The notes: a model not told the origin generated them from the sequence alone. A stretch of DNA of 64,000 nucleotides from DASZQY01 sp035548515 (GCA_035548515.1 DASZSW010000018.1:186001-250000), one strand, 5' to 3'. Shown: positions 1 through 8,845, counted from the stretch's first letter. Numbers and translations are program-made.

Positions 1-2
1 TG

Positions 3-134
3 CGGCCACGCCGGCTGGCGGCACGCGCCACGATCGAGCAGCGCTATCGGCGAGGCGATTGCCTGGCGCGGCAGGTCGACATCCTCGGTCGGACCATCAT
101 GGGCGAGATCAGCGCCGGCGCCGGAGGGCAGTGA
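3..134 (+). CDS. 3' end of an unidentified protein (5' truncated)
   Basis: An open frame runs in from the left edge and stops at TGA 132-134, giving about 43 residues that end in GEISAGAGGQ. The piece is rich in Arg and Ala (RRLAARATIEQRYRRGD) and shows no motif I can assign. It reads towards the convergent SDR gene that ends at 183, leaving a 48-base gap. The start and most of the protein lie outside the window, so even its reality rests only on the open frame and codon bias. Confidence 0.4.
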   Translation, partial: RPRRLAARATIEQRYRRGDCLARQVDILGRTIMGEISAGAGGQ

Positions 135-182
135 CGCCAGTGTGCGTAGCGGGTCGCGCCGTTTGCGCTAGCCGCACGATGC

Positions 183-977
183 TTAGAGGTACTCGACGTT
201 GCCATCGACGCTGATGGCTTGCCCCGTAATGTTGCGGGCCAGGTCCGAAGTCAGGAACAGCGCGAGGTTGGCGACGTCCTCGGCATCGACCATCCGCCTC
301 AGCGATATTTTTGCGAGGTAAGACGCTCGTGTCTCCTCGACGCCGACGCCGAGCGCGTCAGCCCGGTCGGCAATCACACGATCCATACGCTCGCCGCTGA
401 CTACTCCCGGCAGAATCGCATTGACCCGTATGCCGGCGGGACCGAGCTCGATGGCGAGTGATTTGATCAGCCCGACGATCGCCCACTTCGTCGCCGCGTA
501 AGGTGTGCGGTACGCATATCCGAGCCGCCCGGCTACGGACGAGATCGCCAGGATCGAAGGCTGCCGCGACGCCTTGATGAGCGGGACGCAGCGCCGCAGA
601 AAATAAAACTGCGAATTGAGATTGATCGCAATCGTGCGATCGACGGCCTCATCCGTGTAGGAGTCTACGGCGCCGGTCGGGCCGGCGACGCCGACATTGT
701 TCACTAGAACGTCGAGGCCGCCGAATTGCGCCTTAAGGTCGTCGACGACCTTGTCAGCGCTGCCCACTTCCGAAGCGTCGCCCACGCTGCCGGTGAGACC
801 GGTCACCGACTTCAGCGCGTGGGCAAGGTGGGCAGCATCGACGTCGACGATATGAACGCGCGAGCCGGCGGCGATCATCTTCTCGGCGATGGCAAGGCCG
901 ATGCCGCTGCCACCGCCGGTAACCAACACGCGCAGGCCGCGCACCTCGAGAATTGGTGGCCGCTCCGGAGCCTGCAT
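183..977 (-). CDS. SDR family NAD(P)-dependent oxidoreductase
   Basis: Classical short-chain dehydrogenase of 264 residues, predicted to be a cytoplasmic alcohol/ketone oxidoreductase. The cofactor loop TGGGSGIG is at residues 20-27, NNVG at 93-96, and the catalytic Ser146/147, Tyr160 and Lys164 (YAATK) are all present. The C-terminus carries the usual GQAISVDG segment. The frame stays open further upstream, but that extension overlaps the MetE-like gene and is low-complexity Ser/Arg. The ATG at 977, preceded by GGAG, is therefore the likely start. It lies 28 bases downstream of the MetE-like gene on the same strand, so the two are probably co-transcribed. The substrate cannot be told from sequence. 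Confidence 0.88.
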   Translation of the reverse strand: MQAPERPPILEVRGLRVLVTGGGSGIGLAIAEKMIAAGSRVHIVDVDAAHLAHALKSVTGLTGSVGDASEVGSADKVVDDLKAQFGGLDVLVNNVGVAGPTGAVDSYTDEAVDRTIAINLNSQFYFLRRCVPLIKASRQPSILAISSVAGRLGYAYRTPYAATKWAIVGLIKSLAIELGPAGIRVNAILPGVVSGERMDRVIADRADALGVGVEETRASYLAKISLRRMVDAEDVANLALFLTSDLARNITGQAISVDGNVEYL

Positions 978-1005
978 TTGCGTCCCACTCCGCGACGAGG
1001 GCCGG

Positions 1006-2166
1006 CTATCCCCACAACCGCTTTGATGCGATGGCGGCGCCGTCGCGGAGTGACTTGAGCTTTGCCCACACCACGTCCTCCGCGACCCACTCCCACCCGG
1101 TGAAGGTGCCGAAGCCGCAATCGACTCCGGCGATGACGCGCTCCCTGTCGCCGACCGCATCGACGACTCGCTCGATGCGCTGTGCGACCACTTCCGGGTG
1201 CTCGACGACATTGCTTTTGGAGTCGATCACTCCGGGAATGATGGCGATGTTGTCGGGCGGTCTGTTCGCCTTGATCGCGGCGCTCTCGTGCTGACGACGC
1301 GGGTTGGCGAACTCGAGTCCAATCGCACCGACCTTCGCCTTGTAAAGCGACGGCAACACCACCGACATCGCGACGTCGTGGACGTGCGGTCCTTCCCAGT
1401 TGCCCCAGCACACATGCAGCCGCACGCGATCGCGCGGAATATCCTCAAGCGCCTTGTTCAGCGCCTCGACGTGGCGCTCCGTCTGCTCGGCGAACTCGGA
1501 GTCGGTCAGGTCCTGATAGAGCAGCACGCGCTCCATCGCGAGGTCCGGTCCGTCCACCTGGAGGATGTAGCCGGCATCGACGATCGCCTTGTATTCCTTG
1601 GATATTTCGCGCGCGATCGCATCGAGATAAGCCTCGTCCGAGTCGTAGTAGGCGTTCAACATCGTGGCCGCGATGATGCCCGGCGTCGGCGAGTTCATGA
1701 ACCACTCGCTGACCTGGGCGTTCTTTTTCACGCCCTGCTGCTGCAGGCGGTCGATCTCTTTCTTGATCTCGCCTTCGCCGCGGTAGTGGACCTCAGCGAT
1801 CGCCTCCGGCGCATCGAACACGCGTCCGGTTTTCGGTATGCGCTGCATCATCCGCTCGGTGAACTTCGGGAACTCGGCGAACTCCCTTCCGTAGGGACGG
1901 CTCGACTTGCCGCCGAAGCCACTCCACCGCTGCGGCACGTAAGTCTGAAATCCGACTCGCCCCTGCTCGCCGTCGTTGGGGATATCGAGGCCGACCTCGA
2001 CTTCCTTCTTCGCGATGTACGCGACGCGTTCGTCAGCGACATCGTCGATCCTTTTGCGATCGACTCTCTTGCCTTCCTCCTGGTCGATCAGCAGCGATCC
2101 GAGAGGCTCGCCGCGGGGCATGCTGCCGGAGTGGGTAGTAAGAATCCTGTCCGTGCTCAGTTTCAT
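1006..2166 (-). CDS. MetE C-terminal-domain-like zinc methyltransferase
   Basis: A protein of 386 residues in the cobalamin-independent methionine synthase C-terminal family (COG0620). This family moves methyl or alkyl groups to thiols through a zinc-bound thiolate. The expected zinc ligands are visible: His251 and Cys253 in LHVCWGN, Glu285 in LEFANPR and Cys350 in VDCGFGT. It has only the catalytic barrel, whereas full MetE is about 750 residues with an N-terminal folate-binding half. The methyl donor may therefore not be polyglutamyl-folate. Epoxyalkane:coenzyme M transferase belongs to the same superfamily and is an alternative. ATG 2166 has AAGGGG upstream. An in-frame ATG at 2196 would add ten residues. 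It diverges from the ribose-type transporter operon. Confidence 0.82.
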   Translation of the reverse strand: MKLSTDRILTTHSGSMPRGEPLGSLLIDQEEGKRVDRKRIDDVADERVAYIAKKEVEVGLDIPNDGEQGRVGFQTYVPQRWSGFGGKSSRPYGREFAEFPKFTERMMQRIPKTGRVFDAPEAIAEVHYRGEGEIKKEIDRLQQQGVKKNAQVSEWFMNSPTPGIIAATMLNAYYDSDEAYLDAIAREISKEYKAIVDAGYILQVDGPDLAMERVLLYQDLTDSEFAEQTERHVEALNKALEDIPRDRVRLHVCWGNWEGPHVHDVAMSVVLPSLYKAKVGAIGLEFANPRRQHESAAIKANRPPDNIAIIPGVIDSKSNVVEHPEVVAQRIERVVDAVGDRERVIAGVDCGFGTFTGWEWVAEDVVWAKLKSLRDGAAIASKRLWG

Positions 2167-2200
2167 TTTGAGGCTGCCCCTTGCACTGCGCGTCATCAGG

Positions 2201-2230
2201 TTGGAAACCCGATCGATCCTAGACTATAGT
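2201..2230 (+). promoter_or_regulatory. Candidate sigma70-type promoter of the ribose-type transporter operon
   Basis: TTGGAA (2201-2206) and TATAGT (2225-2230) are separated by 18 bases in the 151-base gap between the divergent MetE-like gene and the transporter. This would give a leader of about 80 bases before the ATG at 2318. Found by eye only. Confidence 0.45.
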
Positions 2231-2243
2231 GCTTTGCTGTTGT

Positions 2244-2260
2244 AGCCGACGTGTTCGGCT
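2244..2260. promoter_or_regulatory. Inverted repeat, possible operator
   Basis: AGCCGA (2244-2249), a 5-base spacer and TCGGCT (2255-2260) form a perfect 6/6 dyad about 14 bases past the predicted -10 hexamer. That is where a repressor site would sit. No regulator gene adjoins it, so the binding protein is unknown. Confidence 0.35.
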
Positions 2261-2317
2261 CAACCAAAAAAGCAGTTTCGGCGCGGTCCTGAAAGACAAT
2301 CCCAAGGGAGGGGACTA

Positions 2318-3439
2318 ATGGCCTCAAGAATGCGACTTCTCATTTGTGCAAGCGCGATGGCTCTTGCCTGCCAGATGTTGGCAGGCCCGGCGAGCGCCGC
2401 GAACAAGTTTGCTGGCATCGATCTCGCCCCTGATAAAAAGGGCGGCATCGCCGACATGCAGGACATCTCGAAGTATTGCGGCACCAAGCCGCTGAAGGTC
2501 GCCTACTCCGACGGCTGGGGTGGCAACTATTGGCGGCAGATCGCCCGCGCGGAGTTCGAAGCCGAAGCGGCCAAGTGCCCGAACATCACCGAGGTTCGCT
2601 ACACGGACGGTGAGTTCAAGGCAGAGAAGCAGATCGCTGACATCAAGGGCCTGATCGCCCAGCATTTCGATGTCATCCTGGTTTTCGCCGATACCGGCGT
2701 GGCGCAGCTCAAGGTCATGCGCGAGGCGCTTAACGCCGGCGTGGCGGTGATCCCGTTCGGCACCGGCGATGCGCCGTTCGGCGAGATTGGCAAAGACTAT
2801 CTCACCCGCGTCACCGAGACCCAGATCGGTCTTGGCGAAATGCTCGGCAACTGGATGGTGAAGACGCTCAACGGTAAGGGCAACGTCATCGTGCAGGGCG
2901 GCACCGCCGGCAACCCGATGACGCTGTCGCAGGCAGTCGGCTGGCGCAAGGTGTTTGCCGCCAACCCTGGCATCAAGGTGCTCGAAGGCCCGGTCGACAC
3001 GAACTGGGATCCGGCGCTGGCACAGAAGGTGACGGCCGCTGAGATCGCCAAGTACCCGCAGATCGACGGCATCATGGCCGAGACCACCGGACCGATCCGC
3101 GCATTCCTCGCGGCTGGCCGGCCGATCCCGGCTTGGGCGGGCCAGGACCTCAACGAGCTGAGCTGCCTGTGGCAGGACAACCAGGCGGCCAACCCGACCT
3201 TCAAGCTGGCGACTGCCAGCGCGCACACCTGGCTGGTTCGCCTGGCGCTGCGTAAGGGCCTCGCCGCGGTCAACGGCATAAACAATGACGAGCCGAGCCT
3301 GATCGACCTGCCGATGTCCGAGGACAGCACGTCCTCCGATCCGGCGCTGAAGGTGAAGTGCGACAAGAACCTGCCGCCGACCGCAATCCCCTCGTCGATG
3401 GTGTCCGGCGAGCAGATGAAGGCGATCCTGTCCAAGTAA
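2318..3439 (+). CDS. Sugar-type ABC transporter substrate-binding protein
   Basis: Periplasmic binding protein of 373 residues in the ribose/type-1 family (Peripla_BP_4-like). It has a Sec signal peptide with a probable cut after Ala27 (GPASA|ANK). The mature part starts a Rossmann-like lobe with KVAYSDGWGGNYWRQ, and VILVFADTGVAQLK is followed by VIPFGTGD. A strong ribosome-binding site (AAGGGAGGGG) precedes ATG 2318. It is the first gene of a three-gene transporter operon with permease and ATPase-permease genes downstream. Family members bind pentoses, hexoses, autoinducer-2 or related polyols. The ligand here is not predictable, and the catabolic neighbours do not settle it. Confidence 0.85.
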   Translation: MASRMRLLICASAMALACQMLAGPASAANKFAGIDLAPDKKGGIADMQDISKYCGTKPLKVAYSDGWGGNYWRQIARAEFEAEAAKCPNITEVRYTDGEFKAEKQIADIKGLIAQHFDVILVFADTGVAQLKVMREALNAGVAVIPFGTGDAPFGEIGKDYLTRVTETQIGLGEMLGNWMVKTLNGKGNVIVQGGTAGNPMTLSQAVGWRKVFAANPGIKVLEGPVDTNWDPALAQKVTAAEIAKYPQIDGIMAETTGPIRAFLAAGRPIPAWAGQDLNELSCLWQDNQAANPTFKLATASAHTWLVRLALRKGLAAVNGINNDEPSLIDLPMSEDSTSSDPALKVKCDKNLPPTAIPSSMVSGEQMKAILSK

Positions 3440-3464
3440 GTAAGACCGCTTCGGCGCCGCCGCG

Positions 3465-4670
3465 ATGATACCACCCAGAAATACGATTGCAGCCGATCAG
3501 CAATCGGAGCGGCGGCGGCCGGAGCGCACCTGGACGAAGCGTGAGGCCAAGGGACGCAAGAAGCCGCTTCACCGGCTGCTGATCGTCTCTGTAGCCACGG
3601 TTGTATTGCTGGTGGGCGGCGGGATCGCCGCCCCCAGCACCGTCTCAATCAGCGCACTACAGTTGATGCTGCCGTTTTTCGCGGTCCTTGCGGTCGCGTC
3701 TATCGGGCAGCATCTCGTCATCCAGCAACGCGGTCTGGACCTGTCGGTCGCCGGCATCATGTCGTTTGCGGCAGTCATCGTCTCGGCACTGCCGAGCTCC
3801 CAGGCAGGTGTTGGCGAGACGCTCGCCTTCGTGGCGCTCGCACTCGCGATGGGGCTCGGCGTCGGCGCCATTAACGGCGCGCTGGTCGCGCTGCTCCGCG
3901 TCAATTCGCTGGTCACCACCATCGGCATGAATTCGCTGATGCTGGGAATCACGATGTACGTGACGCGCGGATTTTCGCAGCAGTCGCCTCCCCCACTCAA
4001 CCAGTTCGGCATCGGCAAATTCCTCGGCGTGCCGCTGACGCTCTACGTGCTGATCGTCATCGCTGCGATCGCTATCTTCATTCTCGAGAAAACGACCATC
4101 GGGCGGCGCTTCATCGCGACCAGCGTCAATCCGGACGCGGCGATCACGGTGGGCATCCCGCTCGACTGGTATCGCGTTGCCACTTACGCACTCGCCGGCT
4201 TCTGCTACGCGGTCGCCGGCGTGCTGCTGGCGGGTTACGTGCTGTCGCCGACGGTGTTCAGCGGCATGCCCTATCTGCTGGCGACGGTCGCAGCAGTCGT
4301 AGTCGGCGGCAATCCGATCGGCGGCGGCCTGCGCGGAAGTATTGCCGCCACCATCGTGGGCGCCCTGCTCCTGACGTATCTCGGCCAGCTTGTCGTCGCC
4401 GTGGGCTTCGACACGTCAGCCCAGAATATCGTCCAGGCCATCATCATCATCGCCAGCGTCGGCATCATCGAAGCCGGCCGGCGCATCCGCTACGAATGGA
4501 TTCTCTTCAAGTTCTGGATCACCAAGCCTGACGTCGAGTTCCGGATCACCACAACGTTCAACCGCATGACCGACCGGCTTGGACTTTCCCGATTTGTCAC
4601 GTCCGAGCGCAGAGGGCGCTGGGGCGCCGCCTGGATGCGGCTGAAGAAGCGGCTGGAAATCATAGAATGA
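3465..4670 (+). CDS. Ribose-type ABC transporter permease
   Basis: Inner-membrane permease of 401 residues in the RbsC/XylH (BPD_transp_2) family. About 40 charged N-terminal residues precede a hydrophobic core with the family signatures GQHLVIQQRGLDLSVAGI and VNSLVTTIGMNSLMLGI. A later conserved loop, TVAAVVVGGNPIGGGLRGS, ends the core, and a basic tail of about 60 residues follows (SERRGRWGAAW). It starts 25 bases after the binding-protein gene and overlaps the next gene by four bases (ATGA). The following gene carries its own permease domain, so the translocation pore is probably a heterodimer of the two. Confidence 0.87.
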   Translation: MIPPRNTIAADQQSERRRPERTWTKREAKGRKKPLHRLLIVSVATVVLLVGGGIAAPSTVSISALQLMLPFFAVLAVASIGQHLVIQQRGLDLSVAGIMSFAAVIVSALPSSQAGVGETLAFVALALAMGLGVGAINGALVALLRVNSLVTTIGMNSLMLGITMYVTRGFSQQSPPPLNQFGIGKFLGVPLTLYVLIVIAAIAIFILEKTTIGRRFIATSVNPDAAITVGIPLDWYRVATYALAGFCYAVAGVLLAGYVLSPTVFSGMPYLLATVAAVVVGGNPIGGGLRGSIAATIVGALLLTYLGQLVVAVGFDTSAQNIVQAIIIIASVGIIEAGRRIRYEWILFKFWITKPDVEFRITTTFNRMTDRLGLSRFVTSERRGRWGAAWMRLKKRLEIIE

Positions 4671-7186
4671 GCGGGCCCAAGCGGAATCTGATGGGCGCCC
4701 CGATCATGGGGATCGTGGGCGCGACCAAATATTACGGCCCGGTGCAGGCGCTGAAGGCCGTCAGCGTCAACATCCGGCGCGGCCAGGTGCACGCCGTGGT
4801 CGGCGAGAATGGTGCGGGAAAGTCGACCCTGCTCGGCATAGCCTCCGGCGCCGTGCGGCCGGATTTCGCCGTGCTCCGTGTAGCGGGCAAGGAGATCAAG
4901 CGCCCCAACGCCCGCAAGCTGCATCGGGCCGGCGTCGCCGTCACCTTCCAGCACCCCGAGCTGCCGGAAGAGATGACGGTCATGGAGAACATCCAGCTGG
5001 CTGCGCCCCGGCTGACCGGCCGCGGCAGCCGGGCAGAAGCCAAGCGGCTGCTCGAGGCTGTCGGGTCCGACCAGCACGCGATGTCATTGGACGCGCGGGT
5101 TCGCGATCTGACCCTGGCACAGCAGCACATCATCGAGATCGCCGGCGCCATCGCTTCGAAGCCGAAGGTTCTCTTTCTGGACGAGCCGACCGAGCCGTTT
5201 CAGCAGGCCGACGTCGACAAGCTCTTCCAGCTCATCAGGCGGCTGCGAGACGAAGAGGACGTCGCGATCGTCTACGTCTCGCATCGTCTGCACGAGATCG
5301 AGCAACTCGCTGACCAGGTGACCGTGCTCCGCGATGGCAGGTCCATCGACAGCCGCCCGATCGCGCGGATGAGCACGAGCGAAATCATCACCATGATCGC
5401 GGGACGGCCGCTGGATCAGGTGTTCCCCCGCAAGATGCAGAGCCGGGGGGAACTCAAGCTCGAGGTCGACGATCTTTCGGGGCCTGGTTTCGCAAAGATC
5501 AATTTTGCGGCTCACGCCGGCGAGATCGTCGGTGTGGCAGGCGTCGAAGGCGAAGGCCAGCGCGAATTCCTCCGCACGGTAGCGGGACTCGAGCGGCGCA
5601 AGAGCGGATCGGTCCGGGTCAAGGGCGCGCCCGTCGATGGCACGTCGGCAGCCGCAGCCCGCGCCGCCGGCATCGGCTTCGTCACGGATGACCGGCACGA
5701 AGAAGGCCTATTCCTGACCTTGAGGCTGCGCGAGAACATCGGCATCGGCACGCTCGACAGCATCTCGACTGCGGGGGTGATCGACCGTAAGCGCGACCAG
5801 GCCCTGACAGACGCCGTGATGGAACGTCTCGGCATCTACACCGGCAATCGCGTCAAGGAACACGACGACACGACGGCTGCGGAGCTGTCCGGCGGCAACC
5901 AGCAGAAGATGCTGATCGGGCGCGAAATCGCGGGCGGCCCGCAAGCCATCATCATCGACCAGCCGACCAAGGGCGTCGACGTCGGCGCGCGCGCGGAAAT
6001 CTACGACCGCCTGCGGGACCTCGCGGACAGCGGCGTCGCGGTCGTCGTTTCGTCATCCGACGGCATCGAGCTGGCGGGCCTATGCGACCGGGTGGTTGTG
6101 TTCGCGCGCGGCCAGATCGTGAAGGAGCTTGAAGGCGAAGCCCTGACCGACGAGGCCATCACCGCCGCCAACATGACAGCGAAGGTGGCGCGGGAAGGCG
6201 GCCCTGTCCGCAAGGAGACGGAAGACACGGGCTGGCGACGCATCATGGCCGCCGACAGGTTCCCGGCGGCGGTACTCGCCGTGCTCACCGCCATCGTGCT
6301 GTTCGGCACCAATGCGATCAGCGAGTACTTCCTCTCGCCGTTCAACATCGAGACGATGCTGACGTTTCTCGCGATCCTGGCGTTCCTGTCGATCGCGCAG
6401 TTGGCTACCATCCTGGTGGGTCGGATCGATCTATCGGTAGGCGCTCTGGCGGGATTTGTCGTCGTGCTCGCGTCGTATCTGACGGCCGACGGCGCATCGG
6501 CTGGTGACGTGTTGTGGGGCTCGGTGCTGATCCTGGCGATCAGTGCCGGATTCGGCCTGATCCAGGGCTGGCTGGTCACCTGGCTCAACATCCCGGCGAT
6601 CGTGGTGACACTCGCCACCTTCATCGGCCTGCAGGGCATGTCCTTGCTCATGCGGCCGCAGGCGGCCGGCGCGATCACGGATTATCTTTCCGACGTGACG
6701 CAATGGAGCATCGCGGGCGTGCCGGCTTGCTTTGTCGCGATCCTCGTCATCGTTGCCGCCTTTGAAGTCATCCTGTTCCGCACGGGGCTCGGCCGGCGCT
6801 TGCGTGCCGTTGGATCCAATCCGGTGGGGGCGGCGCGCGTTGGCATCCGGGTCAATCGGCAAATTCTGCTCGCGTTCGTTCTGTCGGGATTTCTGGCCGG
6901 AATCGCCGGTCTTATTCTCGCGGGCCAGGTCGGCATCGGCTCGCCGGCCACCGGCATCGACTACACGCTGATGAGCATCACCGCCGTGGTGCTTGGCGGG
7001 ACGCGAATCGCGGGCGGGCGCGGCTCGGTGCTGTCCGTTCTGATGGGCGCGGCGCTGGTGCAGGCTCTGTCGAGCGCGTCGTCCTTCGTGAACCAGGATT
7101 CCTCGATCCACCTGATCGTGCTGGGCGGCGTTACGCTGGTCGCCGCCACCTTCTTCAGCGTCGCGCGGCGGGAACGAATTGGCTAA
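4667..7186 (+). CDS. Fused sugar ABC transporter: two ATPase domains plus a permease
   Basis: An 839-residue fusion. ATPase domain 1 (about 15-250) has Walker A GENGAGKST at 46-54, signature LTLAQQ at 148-153, Walker B LDEPT at 171-175 and His206 of the H-loop. Domain 2 (about 260-500) has the family's degenerate Walker A (GVAGVEGEGQ), signature LSGGNQQ at 407-413, and DQPTKGVD at 431-438, where Gln replaces the catalytic Glu. Only site 1 is likely to hydrolyse ATP fully. From about residue 523 a complete RbsC-like permease follows, with QLATILVGRIDLSVGA, VTLATFIGLQGM and VVLGGTRIAGGRGS. RbsA and RbsC are normally separate proteins. The start overlaps the upstream stop as ATGA. Confidence 0.88.
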   Translation: MSGPKRNLMGAPIMGIVGATKYYGPVQALKAVSVNIRRGQVHAVVGENGAGKSTLLGIASGAVRPDFAVLRVAGKEIKRPNARKLHRAGVAVTFQHPELPEEMTVMENIQLAAPRLTGRGSRAEAKRLLEAVGSDQHAMSLDARVRDLTLAQQHIIEIAGAIASKPKVLFLDEPTEPFQQADVDKLFQLIRRLRDEEDVAIVYVSHRLHEIEQLADQVTVLRDGRSIDSRPIARMSTSEIITMIAGRPLDQVFPRKMQSRGELKLEVDDLSGPGFAKINFAAHAGEIVGVAGVEGEGQREFLRTVAGLERRKSGSVRVKGAPVDGTSAAAARAAGIGFVTDDRHEEGLFLTLRLRENIGIGTLDSISTAGVIDRKRDQALTDAVMERLGIYTGNRVKEHDDTTAAELSGGNQQKMLIGREIAGGPQAIIIDQPTKGVDVGARAEIYDRLRDLADSGVAVVVSSSDGIELAGLCDRVVVFARGQIVKELEGEALTDEAITAANMTAKVAREGGPVRKETEDTGWRRIMAADRFPAAVLAVLTAIVLFGTNAISEYFLSPFNIETMLTFLAILAFLSIAQLATILVGRIDLSVGALAGFVVVLASYLTADGASAGDVLWGSVLILAISAGFGLIQGWLVTWLNIPAIVVTLATFIGLQGMSLLMRPQAAGAITDYLSDVTQWSIAGVPACFVAILVIVAAFEVILFRTGLGRRLRAVGSNPVGAARVGIRVNRQILLAFVLSGFLAGIAGLILAGQVGIGSPATGIDYTLMSITAVVLGGTRIAGGRGSVLSVLMGAALVQALSSASSFVNQDSSIHLIVLGGVTLVAATFFSVARRERIG

Positions 7187-7207
7187 CGGCCGGCAACGGA
7201 GGATGCC

Positions 7208-8107
7208 TTGCACCACCTGGTGAGAGCCGCGGATATCCGGCCCGCGCCGGAATACCCTCAACACAGCGTCGGCATGGCGCGCGCCAGCCTGGTCGATCGA
7301 TCGGCGGGCTCGACGCACACGGCGTTTGGCCTGTGCAAACTCGGCGAAGGCGGCTCGCTCGACACGCACGTTCATTCGTTCGAGGAGCTGTTCTACATCC
7401 TCGAAGGATCGCCGATCCTGATCCTCGATGGCCATGCGGTGGAGCTTAAGCCGGGGGCCTGCGGCGTCGTCCCCGTGGGGATGGCTCATGCGTGGCGAGG
7501 ACCGGCAAAGGGCGGCGCTACCTGGATCGACATGCGCACGCCGATCCCGCGCGGGGAAAGCGAACCGCCCGACACATTCTTTCTCGGCAAGGCGCCGCAG
7601 GGGCCGGCCCAGCCGCTGGATATCCGCGACCCGCGCAACCGGCATCTGTTCCTGATGTCGGAGGACGATATTGACGTCAAAAAGCTGCAGGTGGGATCGC
7701 GCGTGAACGCGCCAACCGTCTCGGCGAGCATGGCCACGGCGCTGCTCGCCTATAGCGGCATCGCGGTGAAGATGCTGGTCGATCAGCGTCTCGACGCGGC
7801 GCTCGCGACTATGTTCATGGTGGACTACCAGATGGGCGGGGTCGCCCATCCCCACGACCATCCGCTCGAGGAGGCGTATTACATGATCGAGGGTGAGGTG
7901 GAAGTGACCGCCGACGGCGTCACCTACACACTCCGCCCCGGCGATGCTTTCTGGACCGGCGTTGGCACCATCCACGCCTTCATCAGCCGCACTACGGCGC
8001 GGGTGCGATGGCTGGAGACGCAATCGCCGCAGCCGCCGGCGCGCCACTCCTACCGGTTCAACCGGGACTGGGATTACCTGACGAAGAAGCTGACGGATCA
8101 GTCGTAG
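7208..8107 (+). CDS. Bicupin (two cupin domains) metal-binding protein
   Basis: A protein of 299 residues with two cupin barrels. Domain 1 carries His54, His56, Glu60 and His94 (THVHSFEELFYILEG and GMAHAW). Domain 2 carries His216, His218, Glu222 and His256 (HPHDHPLEEAYYMIEG and GTIHAF). Both therefore keep a full metal-binding set. Bicupins include gentisate-type dioxygenases, oxalate decarboxylases and ureidoglycine aminohydrolases, and this one matches none of them clearly enough to name. The start is TTG 7208, chosen because GGAGG lies a proper distance upstream. It follows the transporter by 21 bases, so it probably acts on the imported compound. It converges on the SDR at 8150. Confidence 0.78.
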   Translation: MHHLVRAADIRPAPEYPQHSVGMARASLVDRSAGSTHTAFGLCKLGEGGSLDTHVHSFEELFYILEGSPILILDGHAVELKPGACGVVPVGMAHAWRGPAKGGATWIDMRTPIPRGESEPPDTFFLGKAPQGPAQPLDIRDPRNRHLFLMSEDDIDVKKLQVGSRVNAPTVSASMATALLAYSGIAVKMLVDQRLDAALATMFMVDYQMGGVAHPHDHPLEEAYYMIEGEVEVTADGVTYTLRPGDAFWTGVGTIHAFISRTTARVRWLETQSPQPPARHSYRFNRDWDYLTKKLTDQS

Positions 8108-8149
8108 CGCGGGACGGTGCTGCGGCCACGCTTCGGTCGTCGCGCCGCT

Positions 8150-8845
8150 TTAGAGCAGCACCCAGCCGCCGTCGACATTGAGATTGACCCCGTTGATCGC
8201 CTGGTTGTCGAGCAGAAACAGCGTTGCGTTCACGACCTCCTGCATGGTGGCCAGGCGACCGATGGGGGTGCGCGCGATGGTGCGGGCGAGCGCCTCCGAT
8301 TTCCCGGCCCAGTAGGGGCTGTCGCCGATGATGCCTGGGTGGATCGCGTTGACCCGCATCGGGGCGAGCTCGGTCGCCAGCGTCCGCACCATGCTCGTCA
8401 CTGCGCCGTTGACGGCGGTGACGGTGGTAGAGCCGGGATACGGGCGTTCCTTCGCCAGCCCGCCAAACAGCACGATCGACGCGTTCGGGACCATCCGCGC
8501 GTGCAGCGCATGGACCACCGCGGTGTAGCCGACGAGTTTCATCGTCACGAGGTTGATGGCGCGGTCGATGTTGTAGTCCTTGACCGTGTTGGTATCGCGT
8601 TCGATGGCGCCGATCACGAGATTGCGGACCGTGCCGACGCCAGCAAGCGCATGGGCGATCGCGTGGGGCTTCGAGATATCGAAACCGATGCCCTTGACGT
8701 TCTTGCCGAGCGTGGCGGCGATGTGGCGGGTCTTTTCCGGATCCCTCCCGGTAATGATGACCTCGCCGCCGCGAAGGGCCAGCGCTCGTCCGACTTCGGC
8801 CCCGATGCCAGCAGTGCCGCCTACAACTACACTCGTCTCAGCCAC
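8150..8845 (-). CDS. SDR-fold protein without the usual catalytic residues
   Basis: A 231-residue short-chain-dehydrogenase fold. It has a nucleotide loop GGTAGIG at 9-15, the conserved VNAIHPG strand near 165-171, and a C-terminal GVNLNVDGGW segment. By hand alignment to the intact SDR at 183-977, the catalytic Ser, Tyr and Lys positions are Gly129, Val142 and Asn146. It may bind a nucleotide without ordinary oxidoreductase chemistry, or use other residues. It lies 32 bases downstream of the DUF3237 gene on the same strand, and the pair is probably one transcript. The length is somewhat short for the family, which is usually about 250. Confidence 0.78.
   Translation of the reverse strand: MAETSVVVGGTAGIGAEVGRALALRGGEVIITGRDPEKTRHIAATLGKNVKGIGFDISKPHAIAHALAGVGTVRNLVIGAIERDTNTVKDYNIDRAINLVTMKLVGYTAVVHALHARMVPNASIVLFGGLAKERPYPGSTTVTAVNGAVTSMVRTLATELAPMRVNAIHPGIIGDSPYWAGKSEALARTIARTPIGRLATMQEVVNATLFLLDNQAINGVNLNVDGGWVLL

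Noticed and set aside
6431..8047. Long minus-strand open frame (over 500 codons) opposite the transporter and bicupin genes
   Set aside because: Composition is Arg/Asp/His-rich without motifs, and it is antisense to two clearly conserved genes. It is a typical shadow frame of GC-rich DNA.
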